Shown: positions 1 through 8,281 of the stretch, piece by piece | Layout: the number at the start of each line of letters is the position of its first letter | Position numbering within the stretch: position 1 is the first letter of the stretch | NCBI GenBank assembly: GCA_900444965.1 | Contig: UFRQ01000003.1 | Location: forward strand, 372,001 to 436,000 | DNA: 64,000 nucleotides | From: [Actinobacillus] rossii | GTDB lineage: Bacteria; Pseudomonadota; Gammaproteobacteria; Enterobacterales; Pasteurellaceae | Direction of reading: 5' to 3' | The notes under the pieces: generated by a model | Seen by the model: the letters and a program-made list of their open reading frames with translations, nothing else | Told to the model about the DNA's origin: nothing | The model's database searches: none | Made by a program: the position numbers and the translations under genes

Positions 1-58
1 CAGACATACTAGCGCCCCTTTTTCTCTCCTATCAATTTAATTTTTAAAGGAAAATTTT

Positions 59-620
59 ATGTCAGCAGCAAAAGATGGCTTAGCCAATCCTGCACCACTG
101 GGTTTATGTGGGTTTGCATTAACAACATGGCTGTTAAGTTTGATTAATAACGGAACTTATACAGGCGAAAATATCGGTTTAGTGCTTGTAATGGGTCTCG
201 CATTTGGCGGTACCACACAAATGATCGCGGGAATGTTTGAATACAAAAAAATACGTTCGGCTTCACTGCCTTTACCAGCTATGGCGCATTTTGGTGGTCA
301 TTCGCATTATTTAAAATGTTCTTTACAGAAGGCGTAACCGCACCATTCATCGGTTGGTATTTAGTCGTATGGGGAACATTCACCTTAATGATGTTCTTAG
401 GCACACTTGCCAAAGCACGTGCATTACAAGCCATTTTCTTAAGCTTGACAGTGACGTTCTATTTGTTAGCCGCTGGCGACTTTGCAGGCAATCACGCAAT
501 TACCCATATCGGCGTAATTTTGGCTTGTTAACGGCATTATTAGCTTTCTACTTAGCGGCAGCTGATATTATAAATGAAAGTTTCGGTCGCACCATTTTGC
601 CAATCGGTGAACCTAAATAA
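59..620 (+). pseudogene. satP: Acetate/succinate transporter SatP (YaaH), broken by two frameshifts
   Basis: GPR1/FUN34/YaaH-family inner-membrane channel for acetate and succinate. The N-terminal segment has the family start (NPAPLGLCGFALTTWLLS), the middle segment continues with hydrophobic helices (GWYLVVWGTF), and the last segment ends with ADIINESFGRTILPIG. They lie in three reading frames. The first break is in the A7 run at 245-251: one more A would join EYKK to TFGFTAFTSYGAFWW. The second is at 511-514: one more G would give HIGG followed by FGLLTALLAFYLAAAD. With both bases restored the protein is about 187 residues, the normal family length. A good ribosome site (AAAGGAAA) precedes the ATG. 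Either a true pseudogene or two read errors. Confidence 0.85.
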
Positions 621-641
621 TAGATTGATAAAGTAACAACA

Positions 642-686
642 AAAAAGTGCGGTGAGAAAAACCTGTATTTTTTCACCGCACTTTTC
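642..686. terminator. Bidirectional terminator made of an inverted uptake-sequence pair
   Basis: AAAAGTGCGGTGA at about 644-656 pairs with TTCACCGCACTTTT at about 671-684, flanked by A and T runs. It lies between the convergent satP remnant and the patatin-like gene, so it can end transcripts from both sides. Confidence 0.85.
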
Positions 687-693
687 TTTAGGC

Positions 694-1536
694 TTAATTA
701 GCTAAATAATCTTTTAATGCTTGCATTTGCTTTTTCGCATCAGACATTCCCAAATCATACATAGTTTGCACTTTAGCCGGGTCTTTTTCCAAACGACTAA
801 TCTGTAAATCCACAGAAGGGCGAATGACAAAAATCTTACCTTGTTTTTCTAACTCAATTACGCGTTCCACAGCCTGATTATATTCCAAATAACGATTTGC
901 CCAACGTTGACATAATTTCGGAAATTTTCGATATATCAAATTAAATAACATCATTGAGCTGGGTTTCTTGCGATAATCTAACGGTCGGGTTAATACAACA
1001 ATAATTTTGTTATAACCTAACGCGAATGTTTTCTGCAAAGGAATGCTGTCAGCAATCCCCCCATCAAGATAGCGTTTACCATCTACTTCAACCATTTTTG
1101 ATACCATGGGCATAGCAGAAGTCGCTCGTAATGTTTCCATTTGCACAAACGCATCAGTAATTTTGATATATTCTGGTTCACCTGTTTCGACATTAGTTAG
1201 CGTTACCCAAAAGTCTATATTTGATTGAGAAAACGTTGTTTGGTCAAATGGATCAAGAGTAAAGGGTAATTCATAAAAAGCGAAATCGCGATTAACCACA
1301 TTACCCGTTGTCAGTAAACTATGTAACCCCATATAACGCTTGTCATTAAGATATTTCAAATTATAATGCAATACACGTCCACGCTGTTGAGAAGGGAAAT
1401 TCACGCCAAATAATGCGCCTGCTGAAACCGTTACCATTCCATTTACTTGAATTTGTTCATCTAAAAACACATCCAACACGCCAGCCGTAAACAGACCGCG
1501 CATTGCGCCACCTTCAAGAACTAAACCTGTTTTCAT
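694..1536 (-). CDS. yjjU: Patatin-like phospholipase family protein (YjjU type)
   Basis: Predicted serine lipid acyl hydrolase of the bacterial patatin family, 280 residues. The N-terminus holds the oxyanion-hole motif EGGAMRG (about residues 8-14), then the nucleophile elbow VSAGALFG (about residues 38-45) and the catalytic Asp in DGGIADSIP (about residue 159). No signal peptide is visible, so it is probably cytoplasmic or loosely membrane-associated. The start follows a good ribosome site (AGGAGAAAGGT). The substrate is not known. It faces the satP remnant across a shared terminator and is divergent from the BCCT gene. Confidence 0.85.
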   Translation of the reverse strand: MKTGLVLEGGAMRGLFTAGVLDVFLDEQIQVNGMVTVSAGALFGVNFPSQQRGRVLHYNLKYLNDKRYMGLHSLLTTGNVVNRDFAFYELPFTLDPFDQTTFSQSNIDFWVTLTNVETGEPEYIKITDAFVQMETLRATSAMPMVSKMVEVDGKRYLDGGIADSIPLQKTFALGYNKIIVVLTRPLDYRKKPSSMMLFNLIYRKFPKLCQRWANRYLEYNQAVERVIELEKQGKIFVIRPSVDLQISRLEKDPAKVQTMYDLGMSDAKKQMQALKDYLAN

Positions 1537-1819
1537 ACCTTTCTCCTATTTTGACACATTATACTCCATTTATGTTAACTATAGTCTGATTTGACATATG
1601 GCGCCTAATAATGTAGCATGCATTTTATTACATCTTGGTAGTTACGCTACTTTTCAATTTAGTCTTCTGACTATCTTAAGTGAACATTCTCTAAAATGTT
1701 TATATTCAAAATCCCCTATCTTGTAGGGTGTCTATAAATTAAATTTTCTTTATCTATCGTACATGACCTATCTAGGTAGTTAGAAGTGCGATCTTTTTTT
1801 ATTCCGAAATGGAGCATAT

Positions 1820-3829
1820 ATGTCTTTTATTAACAGACTTCGTGCATCAAGCACGTTAAAAGTCCCGATTTTTGTGCCAACGGTGGTTTTTGTCGCAATT
1901 ATGACAATTTTTTGTTCAGTTTTTCCTGAACAGGCACAAACAACTTTAGACTCAGCAAAACAAGCTATATTTACGAATTTTAGTTGGTTTTATATTTTGG
2001 CTGGATCAATCTTTTTCCTGTTTTTGCTTTTTTTATGTGTCAGTTCATTAGGTAGTATCCGTTTAGGATCCGATACTGATGAGCCTGAATTTTCCTTTAT
2101 GTCTTGGATTGCTATGTTATTTGCAGCAGGTATGGGAATTGGGTTAATGTACTTTGGCGTAGCAGAACCTGTTTTACATTATTTAAAACCAGTTCAAGAG
2201 CATTTAAGTGGATCTGCTAGAATGAAAGAAGCGATGATAACCACTTTTTATCATTGGGGAATTCATGCTTGGGCAATCTATGCTGTTATTGCCTTAGCTT
2301 TAGCTTATTTTGGTTTTCGTTATAAATTGCCTTTAACAGTACGATCTGGATTTTACCCATTATTGAAAAATCGTATTACTGGTTTTTGGGGAAATTTCAT
2401 CGATGTGATCGCATTATGTAGTACGATTTTTGGTTTAACAACAACACTAGGCTATGGTGCGATGCAAGTCAATGCAGGATTTAAATTTCTTGGGTTATTA
2501 GACAATAGTGGCTTTGGCGTACTCGCCATTACTGTAATAATCGCCATGACACTTGCTGTTATTTCTGCGATTTCAGGTGTTGGTAAAGGCGTTAAAATAC
2601 TGAGTGAAATAAACCTGATATTGGCTGGTTTATTATTGCTTTTCGTTATCGTTGCTGGCCCAACACTTTTGTTATTTTCTAGTCTCACTGAAAACTTAGG
2701 GTATTATTTTAGCTCATTATTAAAACTTAGTTTTCGTACGTTTGCTTATGAACCAGAAAAACAGGGGTGGTTAAGCTCATGGACCGTTGTTTACTGGGCA
2801 TGGTGGGCATCTTGGGCACCATTCGTAGGTATGTTTATTGCTAAAATATCGAAAGGGCGAACTATTCGTGAGTTTATCTTAGGCGTGCTATTCGTTCCAT
2901 CTTTATTTAATATTTTATGGATGACAAGTTTTGGCGGTTCAGCAATTTGGATTGATCAACAAACAGGCGGAAGCCTAGCGGCATTAAGCAATAATACAGA
3001 AGCGTTATTATTCGGTTTCTTCGACCAATTACCATTCGGCATTGTTGCTTCTATCGTTGCTGTTATTATTATTTCCATTTTCTTTATTACCTCTGCGGAT
3101 TCGGGGATTTTTGTTCTCAATAACATCGCTTCACAAGGGGAAGATGAATCGCCTAAATGGCAAAGTATATTTTGGGGAATTTTATTGGCCGTATTAGGTT
3201 TATCCTTACTGTATTCAGGTGGATTGGCTTCATTACAAACCATGACCTTGCTTATTGCATTACCTTTTATGGCAATTATGATTGTCCTTTGTTTCGGATT
3301 ATGGAAAGGTCTTATGGTAGATAGCCAATATTCTAGCAAGAAGTTTACGCAAGGTAGTAGTAACTGGACAGGGGAAAATTGGAAAGTGCGGTTAGAAAAA
3401 ATCGTGAATCCAACCAATCGTAAAGATATTCGTCAATTTCTATTAAAAACAGCACGCCCAGCCTTTAAAGAGTTAGTGGAAGAATTTGAAGGGCATGGCT
3501 TAACTGCACAAATGCGATTTATTGAGGATAAAAATCCCAAGATTGAATTTGAAGTACTGAAAGAAAACTTACGTAATTTCTTATATGGCATAGAATGCCA
3601 AGCTCGAGAATTATCTGATTTGGTAGTAGAAGATAGCAACGTACCGAATATTGAAGAGAGCCAAATTTATGAACCTATCACTTACTTCTTCGATGGTCGT
3701 CAAGGTTATGATGTACAATATATGACGAAAGAAGAGCTTATCGCTGACGTATTAAAACAATACGAACGCTTTATGAATTTAGCTATGGATGAAAGCCATG
3801 AATTGATGACGGCAGAGATCGAAACTTAA
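1820..3829 (+). CDS. betT: BCCT-family choline/betaine transporter
   Basis: Secondary transporter for trimethylammonium compounds (choline, glycine betaine or carnitine), likely Na+- or H+-coupled, in the inner membrane. At 669 residues it is of the long BetT type: about twelve membrane segments over the first 500 residues, then a hydrophilic C-terminal tail of about 160 residues that in BetT homologues responds to osmotic stress. The family signature is clear in FAAGMGIGLMYFGVAEP (about residues 97-113) and in the tryptophan-rich stretch WAWWASWAPFVGMF (about 324-337). GGAG precedes the ATG. Osmoprotectant use is inferred. No choline-oxidation genes are next to it. Confidence 0.88.
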   Translation: MSFINRLRASSTLKVPIFVPTVVFVAIMTIFCSVFPEQAQTTLDSAKQAIFTNFSWFYILAGSIFFLFLLFLCVSSLGSIRLGSDTDEPEFSFMSWIAMLFAAGMGIGLMYFGVAEPVLHYLKPVQEHLSGSARMKEAMITTFYHWGIHAWAIYAVIALALAYFGFRYKLPLTVRSGFYPLLKNRITGFWGNFIDVIALCSTIFGLTTTLGYGAMQVNAGFKFLGLLDNSGFGVLAITVIIAMTLAVISAISGVGKGVKILSEINLILAGLLLLFVIVAGPTLLLFSSLTENLGYYFSSLLKLSFRTFAYEPEKQGWLSSWTVVYWAWWASWAPFVGMFIAKISKGRTIREFILGVLFVPSLFNILWMTSFGGSAIWIDQQTGGSLAALSNNTEALLFGFFDQLPFGIVASIVAVIIISIFFITSADSGIFVLNNIASQGEDESPKWQSIFWGILLAVLGLSLLYSGGLASLQTMTLLIALPFMAIMIVLCFGLWKGLMVDSQYSSKKFTQGSSNWTGENWKVRLEKIVNPTNRKDIRQFLLKTARPAFKELVEEFEGHGLTAQMRFIEDKNPKIEFEVLKENLRNFLYGIECQARELSDLVVEDSNVPNIEESQIYEPITYFFDGRQGYDVQYMTKEELIADVLKQYERFMNLAMDESHELMTAEIET

Positions 3830-3889
3830 TAGAAATGACATTAAATGCTGCAACATAAATAAGATATAGAAGATCAAAGTTGGACTGAC

Positions 3890-5204
3890 GACCCTATCCC
3901 AAATTCTGTGTAAACACCCATTTCAACTTAACGGTGATCGTCTAGGCGATCACCAAAATCAATCATAAATCGATTCATCGCCGGTTTCCGGTTCTGAATC
4001 GGCATTGTCCATTTTTTTGATGCATCTTTAATCGCAAGCCAAATCACTTTGAAAACTGAATCATCCGTCGGGAATACATTTCGTTTTTTAATCACGCGAC
4101 GAATCACGCTATTAAGCGATTCCACGGCATTCGTGGTATAAATCGCTTTACGAATATCAGCCGGATAATCAAAAAATGTGGCTATATTTGCCCGGTTATC
4201 TTCCCAGCCTTTCGCCACAAGCGGGTATTTTGCCTGCCATTTTTGCGAAAGTGCGGTCAGATTTTCGCGAGCTTGTGCTTCCGTCTGGGCCTGATAAACC
4301 TGCTTTAAATCTGCAGTGACGGCTTTGTAATCTTTCCACGAAACGAATTTCAAGCTGTTACGCACTAAATGCACAATGCAAAGCTGAATCTTCGTTTTAG
4401 GATAGACTGCATTGATGGCTTCCGGGAAGCCTTTTAAACCGTCTATACAGGCAATAAAAATGTCTTTCAAGCCTCGATTTTGAAGCTCTGTCAGCACATT
4501 CGCCCAGAACTTCGCACCTTCATTTTCAGCAATCCAAAGCCCCAATAACTCTTTATGTCCTTCAAGATTCACACCCAAGGCAACAAACACGGATTTGTTG
4601 ATAATTCGTCCATCTTGGCGTACTTTCACTACGATACAATCCGGGTAAACAATTGGATAAACCGCATCAAGCGGGCGATTTTGCCATTCCATTACGCGTT
4701 CTTTCACGGCGTCGGTAACGCGAGAAATCAGGCTGGTTGACACATCCGCATCATAGAATTCTTTGAACATTTCAACGATTTCCTGATTACTTAAACCCTT
4801 GGCATATAAGGCAATAATCTGCTCATCTATTCCTGTGATGCGGGTTTGGTTTTTCTTGATAAGTTGCGGTTCAAAGGTGCAGTCACGGTCACGAGGCGTC
4901 TCAATTTCTATCTCACCTTCATCACAAATGACTGTCTTAGATGTGTAACCGTTACGTGCATTTTTACCTTTTCCAGGCTGGTGTTTTTCATAACCAAGAT
5001 GGTCGGTCAGTTCACCATTTAACGCAGCCTCGACGGTGATTTTTTTGAGCATCCGTGAAAATTGATTGAGGTCTTCCGGTGTTTTTAGGTTTTTGGCAAA
5101 TTCCGCTGCCAAGGCGTGAAGTTGTTTTTCGTTCATAATAAAATACCTGTGTCTGAATGTATTATCTCAGAAACAGGTATTTACACAAATTGTGGGAGAG
5201 GCTC
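3890..5204 (-). mobile_element. IS256-family insertion sequence, copy 1 (intact)
   Basis: About 1315 bp with terminal inverted repeats. The left end GACCCTATCCCA matches the complement of the right end (GAGCCTCTCCCA) with two mismatches. It is flanked by TGGACTGAC at 3881-3889 and 5205-5213, an 8-9 bp target duplication typical of this family. It carries one complete transposase gene and an internal Hin-type uptake sequence at 4249-4257. It differs from the second copy at 55846-57159 by about eleven substitutions and one deletion, so both are recent. Confidence 0.93.
3928..5136 (-). CDS. IS256-family (mutator-type) DDE transposase
   Basis: Catalyses copy-out/paste-in transposition of the surrounding element. 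402 residues, full family length. The DDE triad fits D166 (VYPDCIVV), D232 (IACIDGLKGF) and E339 (TTNAVESLNSVIRR), in the order and context of the Transposase_mut family. The start MNEKQLHAL lies about 65 bp inside the right end of the element. The copy at 56-57 kb encodes the same protein with five residue changes and a frameshift, so this intact copy could act in trans on both. Confidence 0.95.
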   Translation of the reverse strand: MNEKQLHALAAEFAKNLKTPEDLNQFSRMLKKITVEAALNGELTDHLGYEKHQPGKGKNARNGYTSKTVICDEGEIEIETPRDRDCTFEPQLIKKNQTRITGIDEQIIALYAKGLSNQEIVEMFKEFYDADVSTSLISRVTDAVKERVMEWQNRPLDAVYPIVYPDCIVVKVRQDGRIINKSVFVALGVNLEGHKELLGLWIAENEGAKFWANVLTELQNRGLKDIFIACIDGLKGFPEAINAVYPKTKIQLCIVHLVRNSLKFVSWKDYKAVTADLKQVYQAQTEAQARENLTALSQKWQAKYPLVAKGWEDNRANIATFFDYPADIRKAIYTTNAVESLNSVIRRVIKKRNVFPTDDSVFKVIWLAIKDASKKWTMPIQNRKPAMNRFMIDFGDRLDDHR

Positions 5205-5266
5205 TGGACTGACTAATGTATATCATTTAAACAAATGACTATTAGATTGGTTTTGATCTTCTACAT

Positions 5267-5662
5267 TTAAAGTGATATTTTACTTTCCCCAAGTTCCAGA
5301 ATTATTCTACATTCATGTTCACTATGCTCACCTTGATTGACTAAGTCTTTGAGAAAATCCCGGATTTGATTTAATTGAAGAATTTTTTCTTCCACTTGAT
5401 TTAATCGCTTAGCTACTAAACAATCTGCTTGATGGTGATTCATTCTAGACTGCGTTAGCACTTGCAATTGACGGATTTCATCAATACTAAAACCAAGTGA
5501 ACGACAAGTCTTAATAAAATTCAACATTTTCAAACTTTCAGCAGTGTAAATACGATAACCATTAACATCTCTATTGGGTTCAGGTAATAAACCAATTTTC
5601 TCATAATAGCGAATCGTTTCTAAATGAATTCCACTTTTCTGGCTTAACTCATTAATTTTCAT
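5267..5662 (-). CDS. MerR-family metal-responsive regulator (ZntR/CadR type)
   Basis: 131 residues. An N-terminal winged helix-turn-helix (MKINELSQKSGIHLETIRYYEKIGLL) is followed by the long dimerisation helix and a C-terminal region with metal-ligand candidates: Cys in HHQADCLVAKR and the cluster GEHSEHECRI. Proteins of this type twist an over-long promoter spacer when metal binds. It is divergent from a CDF metal exporter, and the intervening DNA holds the expected dyad in a 19-bp spacer. Zn2+ is the likeliest effector from the pairing with a CDF pump. Cd2+ or Co2+ are possible. Confidence 0.85.
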   Translation of the reverse strand: MKINELSQKSGIHLETIRYYEKIGLLPEPNRDVNGYRIYTAESLKMLNFIKTCRSLGFSIDEIRQLQVLTQSRMNHHQADCLVAKRLNQVEEKILQLNQIRDFLKDLVNQGEHSEHECRIILELGESKISL

Positions 5663-5669
5663 TTTTTGC

Positions 5670-5700
5670 TTGATCCCGTAGTGACTACAGAGTTTATTCT
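5670..5700 (+). promoter_or_regulatory. MerR-type promoter/operator with 19-bp spacer
   Basis: A -35 hexamer TTGATC (5670-5675) and -10 hexamer TATTCT (5695-5700) are separated by exactly 19 bp. The spacer contains the perfect dyad GTAGTGACTAC (5678-5688). This over-long spacer with a central dyad is the hallmark of promoters activated by MerR-family proteins. It points towards the CDF exporter gene and lies just upstream of the divergent regulator. Confidence 0.85.
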
Positions 5701-5733
5701 AACGACCATTAATAAAACAACAAAGGAAATTTT

Positions 5734-6339
5734 ATGACGCATAGTCATTCACATCATAATCATGAACCATATAGCCACGCCCCGGAAAATAAAACAGTTC
5801 TCTCCATGAGTTTTTCTATTATTGTGATCTATATGTTCGTGGAATTCGTTAGTGGCTATTATTTCAACAGTTTAACCTTAATGGCGGATGCTGGACATAT
5901 GGCAAATGATAGTTTTTCATTATTGCTTGCGTTAATAGCCTTATTTCTTACTGTGCAAAAACAAAAATATTTTGCTCTACTTAATGGCTTATCACTGATT
6001 TTAGTGGCGATCATGATTCTATGGGAAGCCTTTGAACGCTTTGGTAAACCGACTGAAATGTTAGCTTTACCGATGTTAAGCGTAGCAATTGTTGGCTTGT
6101 TAGTGAATATTCTTGTAGCTTGGTTGATGTTGAAAGTCGATCACGAAAATTTGAATATTAAGGCCGCATATTTACATGTACTTGCTGATCTTTTGGGTTC
6201 AGTTGTCGCCATTATCGCTGGGCTTGTAACTTGGTTACTTGGCTGGCAATGGGTAGATATTGTTGCCAGTAGCATTCTAAGCTTACTCGTGTTAAAAAGT
6301 GGGCTAGGCGTCAGTCTGCAAGCATTAAAATTATTGTGA
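5734..6339 (+). CDS. Cation diffusion facilitator metal exporter, short form
   Basis: Proton-coupled efflux of Zn2+ or a similar metal across the inner membrane. 201 residues: a His-rich N-terminus (THSHSHHNHEPYSH), then six membrane helices. The two HxxxD metal-site motifs of Zn-type CDFs are present, HMAND in helix 2 and HVLAD in helix 5. The protein stops right after helix 6 (LQALKLL), so the cytoplasmic C-terminal domain of about 90 residues found in CzcD/YiiP relatives is missing. No in-frame remnant follows the stop. Expressed from the MerR-type promoter just upstream. Confidence 0.88.
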   Translation: MTHSHSHHNHEPYSHAPENKTVLSMSFSIIVIYMFVEFVSGYYFNSLTLMADAGHMANDSFSLLLALIALFLTVQKQKYFALLNGLSLILVAIMILWEAFERFGKPTEMLALPMLSVAIVGLLVNILVAWLMLKVDHENLNIKAAYLHVLADLLGSVVAIIAGLVTWLLGWQWVDIVASSILSLLVLKSGLGVSLQALKLL

Positions 6340-6358
6340 CGCATTTTATAAAACATAA

Positions 6359-6387
6359 GGGGCTATTTATCTTTTATAAATAACCCC
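6359..6387. terminator. Hairpin between convergent CDF and hydrolase genes
   Basis: GGGGCTATTTAT pairs with ATAAATAACCCC around a short T-rich loop. It lies just after the exporter stop codon and downstream of the convergent hydrolase. The U tract is weak, so efficiency is uncertain. A single uptake sequence follows at about 6391-6399. Confidence 0.65.
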
Positions 6388-6415
6388 TAAAAGTGCGGTT
6401 AAATTTGGATCATTT

Positions 6416-7171
6416 TTACTCGCCCAAAAACTCCACTATTTTACCAATAGCAACATCCATATGTTTTGGATTTGAAAATGGGTGATCTGCCCCATCAACA
6501 ACAATTAATTCAATCACATTACTTTCCGCAAAAGTTTGCGACACAGAAATATCTACCATTTCATCCGCCGTTCCGTGAACGATTAACATATTATCCGCCA
6601 CATCCAAAAATTCATATTGCTGAATATCACCTTGTGCTAAGTCGTCAAAAAAGTCTTTACTAATTTTCATCTTGCGCTCAAAACCCCACATAATTTCTTT
6701 GCCTTTGCTGATTTTATGTTGCTCATCTTCTGTCAGACGATGCCAAAGGGAATGATAAATTTGCAAGGCCGGCGCGCGTAAAGCAATTTTGATAAAAGGA
6801 TTACCCTGTTCAGCGATGTATTTCAAAATCAAATAACCGCCAAAACTGGTGGCGTACACCGACACATTCTGCGCCTGCATTTTTTCTTTGGCATAATCCA
6901 ACACCACTTGGATATAACCCAAACATTCCGCCACGGTCAATTTTTTCCGTGCGTCTGTGCCGTGAGCAGGAAAATCAAAGGCAATTGCCGCATAATTTTT
7001 GTATTTTGCAATAAGACGCTCGCCGAATTTGCTATTGGATTTTAAGTCCTTATTTGAACCAAAACCGTGCAGAATCAACACCACATTTTCCGCATGATGT
7101 GGGTCTTTATCATAAAATAATTTACAACGAATACTGTGACCTTGTTCGTTAATATCAAAAAGTTTTTCCAT
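6416..7171 (-). CDS. Alpha/beta hydrolase family protein
   Basis: Cytoplasmic serine hydrolase of unknown substrate, 251 residues with a complete alpha/beta-hydrolase core. The oxyanion motif LILHGFGSN (about residues 32-40) is followed by the nucleophile Ser109 in YATSFGGY, the acid candidate Asp203 in HGTADEMV and His230 in GADHPF. The last two spacings suit a dienelactone-hydrolase-like or peptidase-like member. No signal peptide. Start chosen at the ATG near its ribosome site. It is transcribed alone or with weak read-through from the LysR gene upstream. Confidence 0.82.
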   Translation of the reverse strand: MEKLFDINEQGHSIRCKLFYDKDPHHAENVVLILHGFGSNKDLKSNSKFGERLIAKYKNYAAIAFDFPAHGTDARKKLTVAECLGYIQVVLDYAKEKMQAQNVSVYATSFGGYLILKYIAEQGNPFIKIALRAPALQIYHSLWHRLTEDEQHKISKGKEIMWGFERKMKISKDFFDDLAQGDIQQYEFLDVADNMLIVHGTADEMVDISVSQTFAESNVIELIVVDGADHPFSNPKHMDVAIGKIVEFLGE

Positions 7172-7202
7172 TATTTCACTTCCAATTCATAATCAATACT
7201 GC

Positions 7203-7258
7203 AAAGTGCGGTTATTTTTACGTTTATTTTAAAACGCATCCAAAATTCACCGCACTTT
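7203..7258 (-). terminator. Inverted uptake-sequence pair downstream of the LysR gene
   Basis: AAAGTGCGGT at 7203-7212 and ACCGCACTTT at 7249-7258 are exact complements 36 nt apart, between two minus-strand genes. The long loop makes it a weaker terminator than the tight pairs elsewhere, though an internal AACG hairpin could shorten it. Confidence 0.5.
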
Positions 7259-7267
7259 ATACCGTTG

Positions 7268-8134
7268 CTAAACCAAACTCTGCAAAAATTCCACCATACT
7301 GCGCACCGCAGGTACCGCGCCACGATTTTTATAATAAAGCAAAGACACTAGGGAAATCTTCATTTGCCATTCAGGTAAAATTTGCACCAAATCCGAGCGT
7401 GAATGATTAGTGAAAATCGGCAATGTTCCAATACCTACACCGCGCTGAATTTGTTTTTCTATGGCAATAAAATCATTCGAAACTAAACGGCAAGTGGGCA
7501 TAATGGCAATTTCATGTTGATCGCGTTTAAATGACCACGGAAACGTGTAAGATTGCCCAATCAAATTGTGCTGATAAAGCTCGTTAGGTGCTTGTGGGGC
7601 GTTGTGTTGCGCTAAATAGTCGTGGCTGGCAAATAGCCCAAGCTCTGCATTAATCCAAGGTTTCGCTACCACATTATCGTTGTCAATGGTTCCTACGCGA
7701 ATGGCAAGATCAATGCCATCTTGAATCATATTAATTTTTTGATGGCTGAGATTAATATCCACATTGACATCGGGATTTTCTTGCAAATAACGCCCTAAGT
7801 GCGGTTCGATAAGCAAATGAAAAATATCTGCTGCCACAGAAATACGCAATAAACCGCTGGGTTTCGCCAAACTATTTTGCACGCTTTCAATAGCTAATTC
7901 TGCTTCGCTTAACATCGCTTGTGCGCGTTCAAAAAAACGCTCACCCAATTCATTCAGACGAACGCCTTTTTTGCCACGATTAATTAATTGTGTACCAAGG
8001 GCTTGTTCCAGTTGGGTTAAACGGCGACTTAAACGCGAAACCGGAATACTGGTGAGTTCTGCCGCGTGACTCAGGCTGCCCGATTGCACAACAGAAACAA
8101 ATAATCGAATATCATCTAAACTAATTTTATCCAT
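7268..8134 (-). CDS. LysR-family transcriptional regulator
   Basis: 288 residues from the chosen start MDKISLDDIRLF. The frame is open 42 codons further upstream, but that stretch has no LysR similarity and covers the intergenic promoter. The N-terminal winged helix-turn-helix (SLSHAAELTSIPVSRLSRRL) is typical of the CrgA/AaeR-like group that controls redox or aromatic-stress genes. The C-terminal part is a periplasmic-binding-like effector domain. It is divergent from the pirin gene, whose promoter element recurs before doxX, so pirin, DoxX and the FMN reductase are its likely targets. Confidence 0.87.
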   Translation of the reverse strand: MDKISLDDIRLFVSVVQSGSLSHAAELTSIPVSRLSRRLTQLEQALGTQLINRGKKGVRLNELGERFFERAQAMLSEAELAIESVQNSLAKPSGLLRISVAADIFHLLIEPHLGRYLQENPDVNVDINLSHQKINMIQDGIDLAIRVGTIDNDNVVAKPWINAELGLFASHDYLAQHNAPQAPNELYQHNLIGQSYTFPWSFKRDQHEIAIMPTCRLVSNDFIAIEKQIQRGVGIGTLPIFTNHSRSDLVQILPEWQMKISLVSLLYYKNRGAVPAVRSMVEFLQSLV

Positions 8135-8183
8135 TTGCTTGCCAATCTTTCTATTTTTAGAAATTAAGTTGTTAATATTGTAT

Positions 8184-8212
8184 CTTGTTGCAAATTTGTA
8201 TTCAATTAAAAT
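8184..8212 (+). promoter_or_regulatory. Promoter element P1 for pirin, duplicated before doxX
   Basis: A 29-bp element starting CTTGTTGCA and ending TAAAAT matches the element at 9226-9254 at 26 of 29 positions, in the same orientation. It contains -35 TTGTTG (8185-8190), a 16-bp spacer and -10 TAAAAT (8207-8212). The conserved middle (TTTGTATTCAA) is a candidate LysR-protein site. This is inference from the duplication. Confidence 0.6.
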
Positions 8213-8281
8213 GCACTCATCGAAACGCGTTAGCGCATAAAAATAGCACGTTAAATCCATTTAAAGCATAAGGAGTACAGT

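Larger units (their letters stand above)
3867..5263. terminator. Terminator-like stem arms separated by the IS insertion
   Basis: TAGAAGATCAAA at 3867-3878 and its exact complement TTTGATCTTCTA at 5252-5263 lie on opposite sides of IS copy 1. Before insertion they would have been about 49 nt apart, between the convergent BCCT and merR genes, and could have formed a long-loop hairpin. The IS would have landed in that loop. The 12-bp match is exact, but the termination role is inferred. Confidence 0.4.

Noticed and set aside
1537..1819. The 283-bp region between yjjU and betT
   Set aside because: It is AT-rich and must hold divergent promoters, but I see no RNA gene, dyad or repeat strong enough to name.
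4216..4230. ACAAGCGGG in the IS as an Apl-type uptake sequence
   Set aside because: The last position differs (G for T), and it sits in conserved transposase codons, so it is not counted.
8134..8260. A 42-codon N-terminal extension of the LysR protein
   Set aside because: It covers the shared promoter element of the pirin gene and has no LysR similarity. The standard start MDKISLDD follows.
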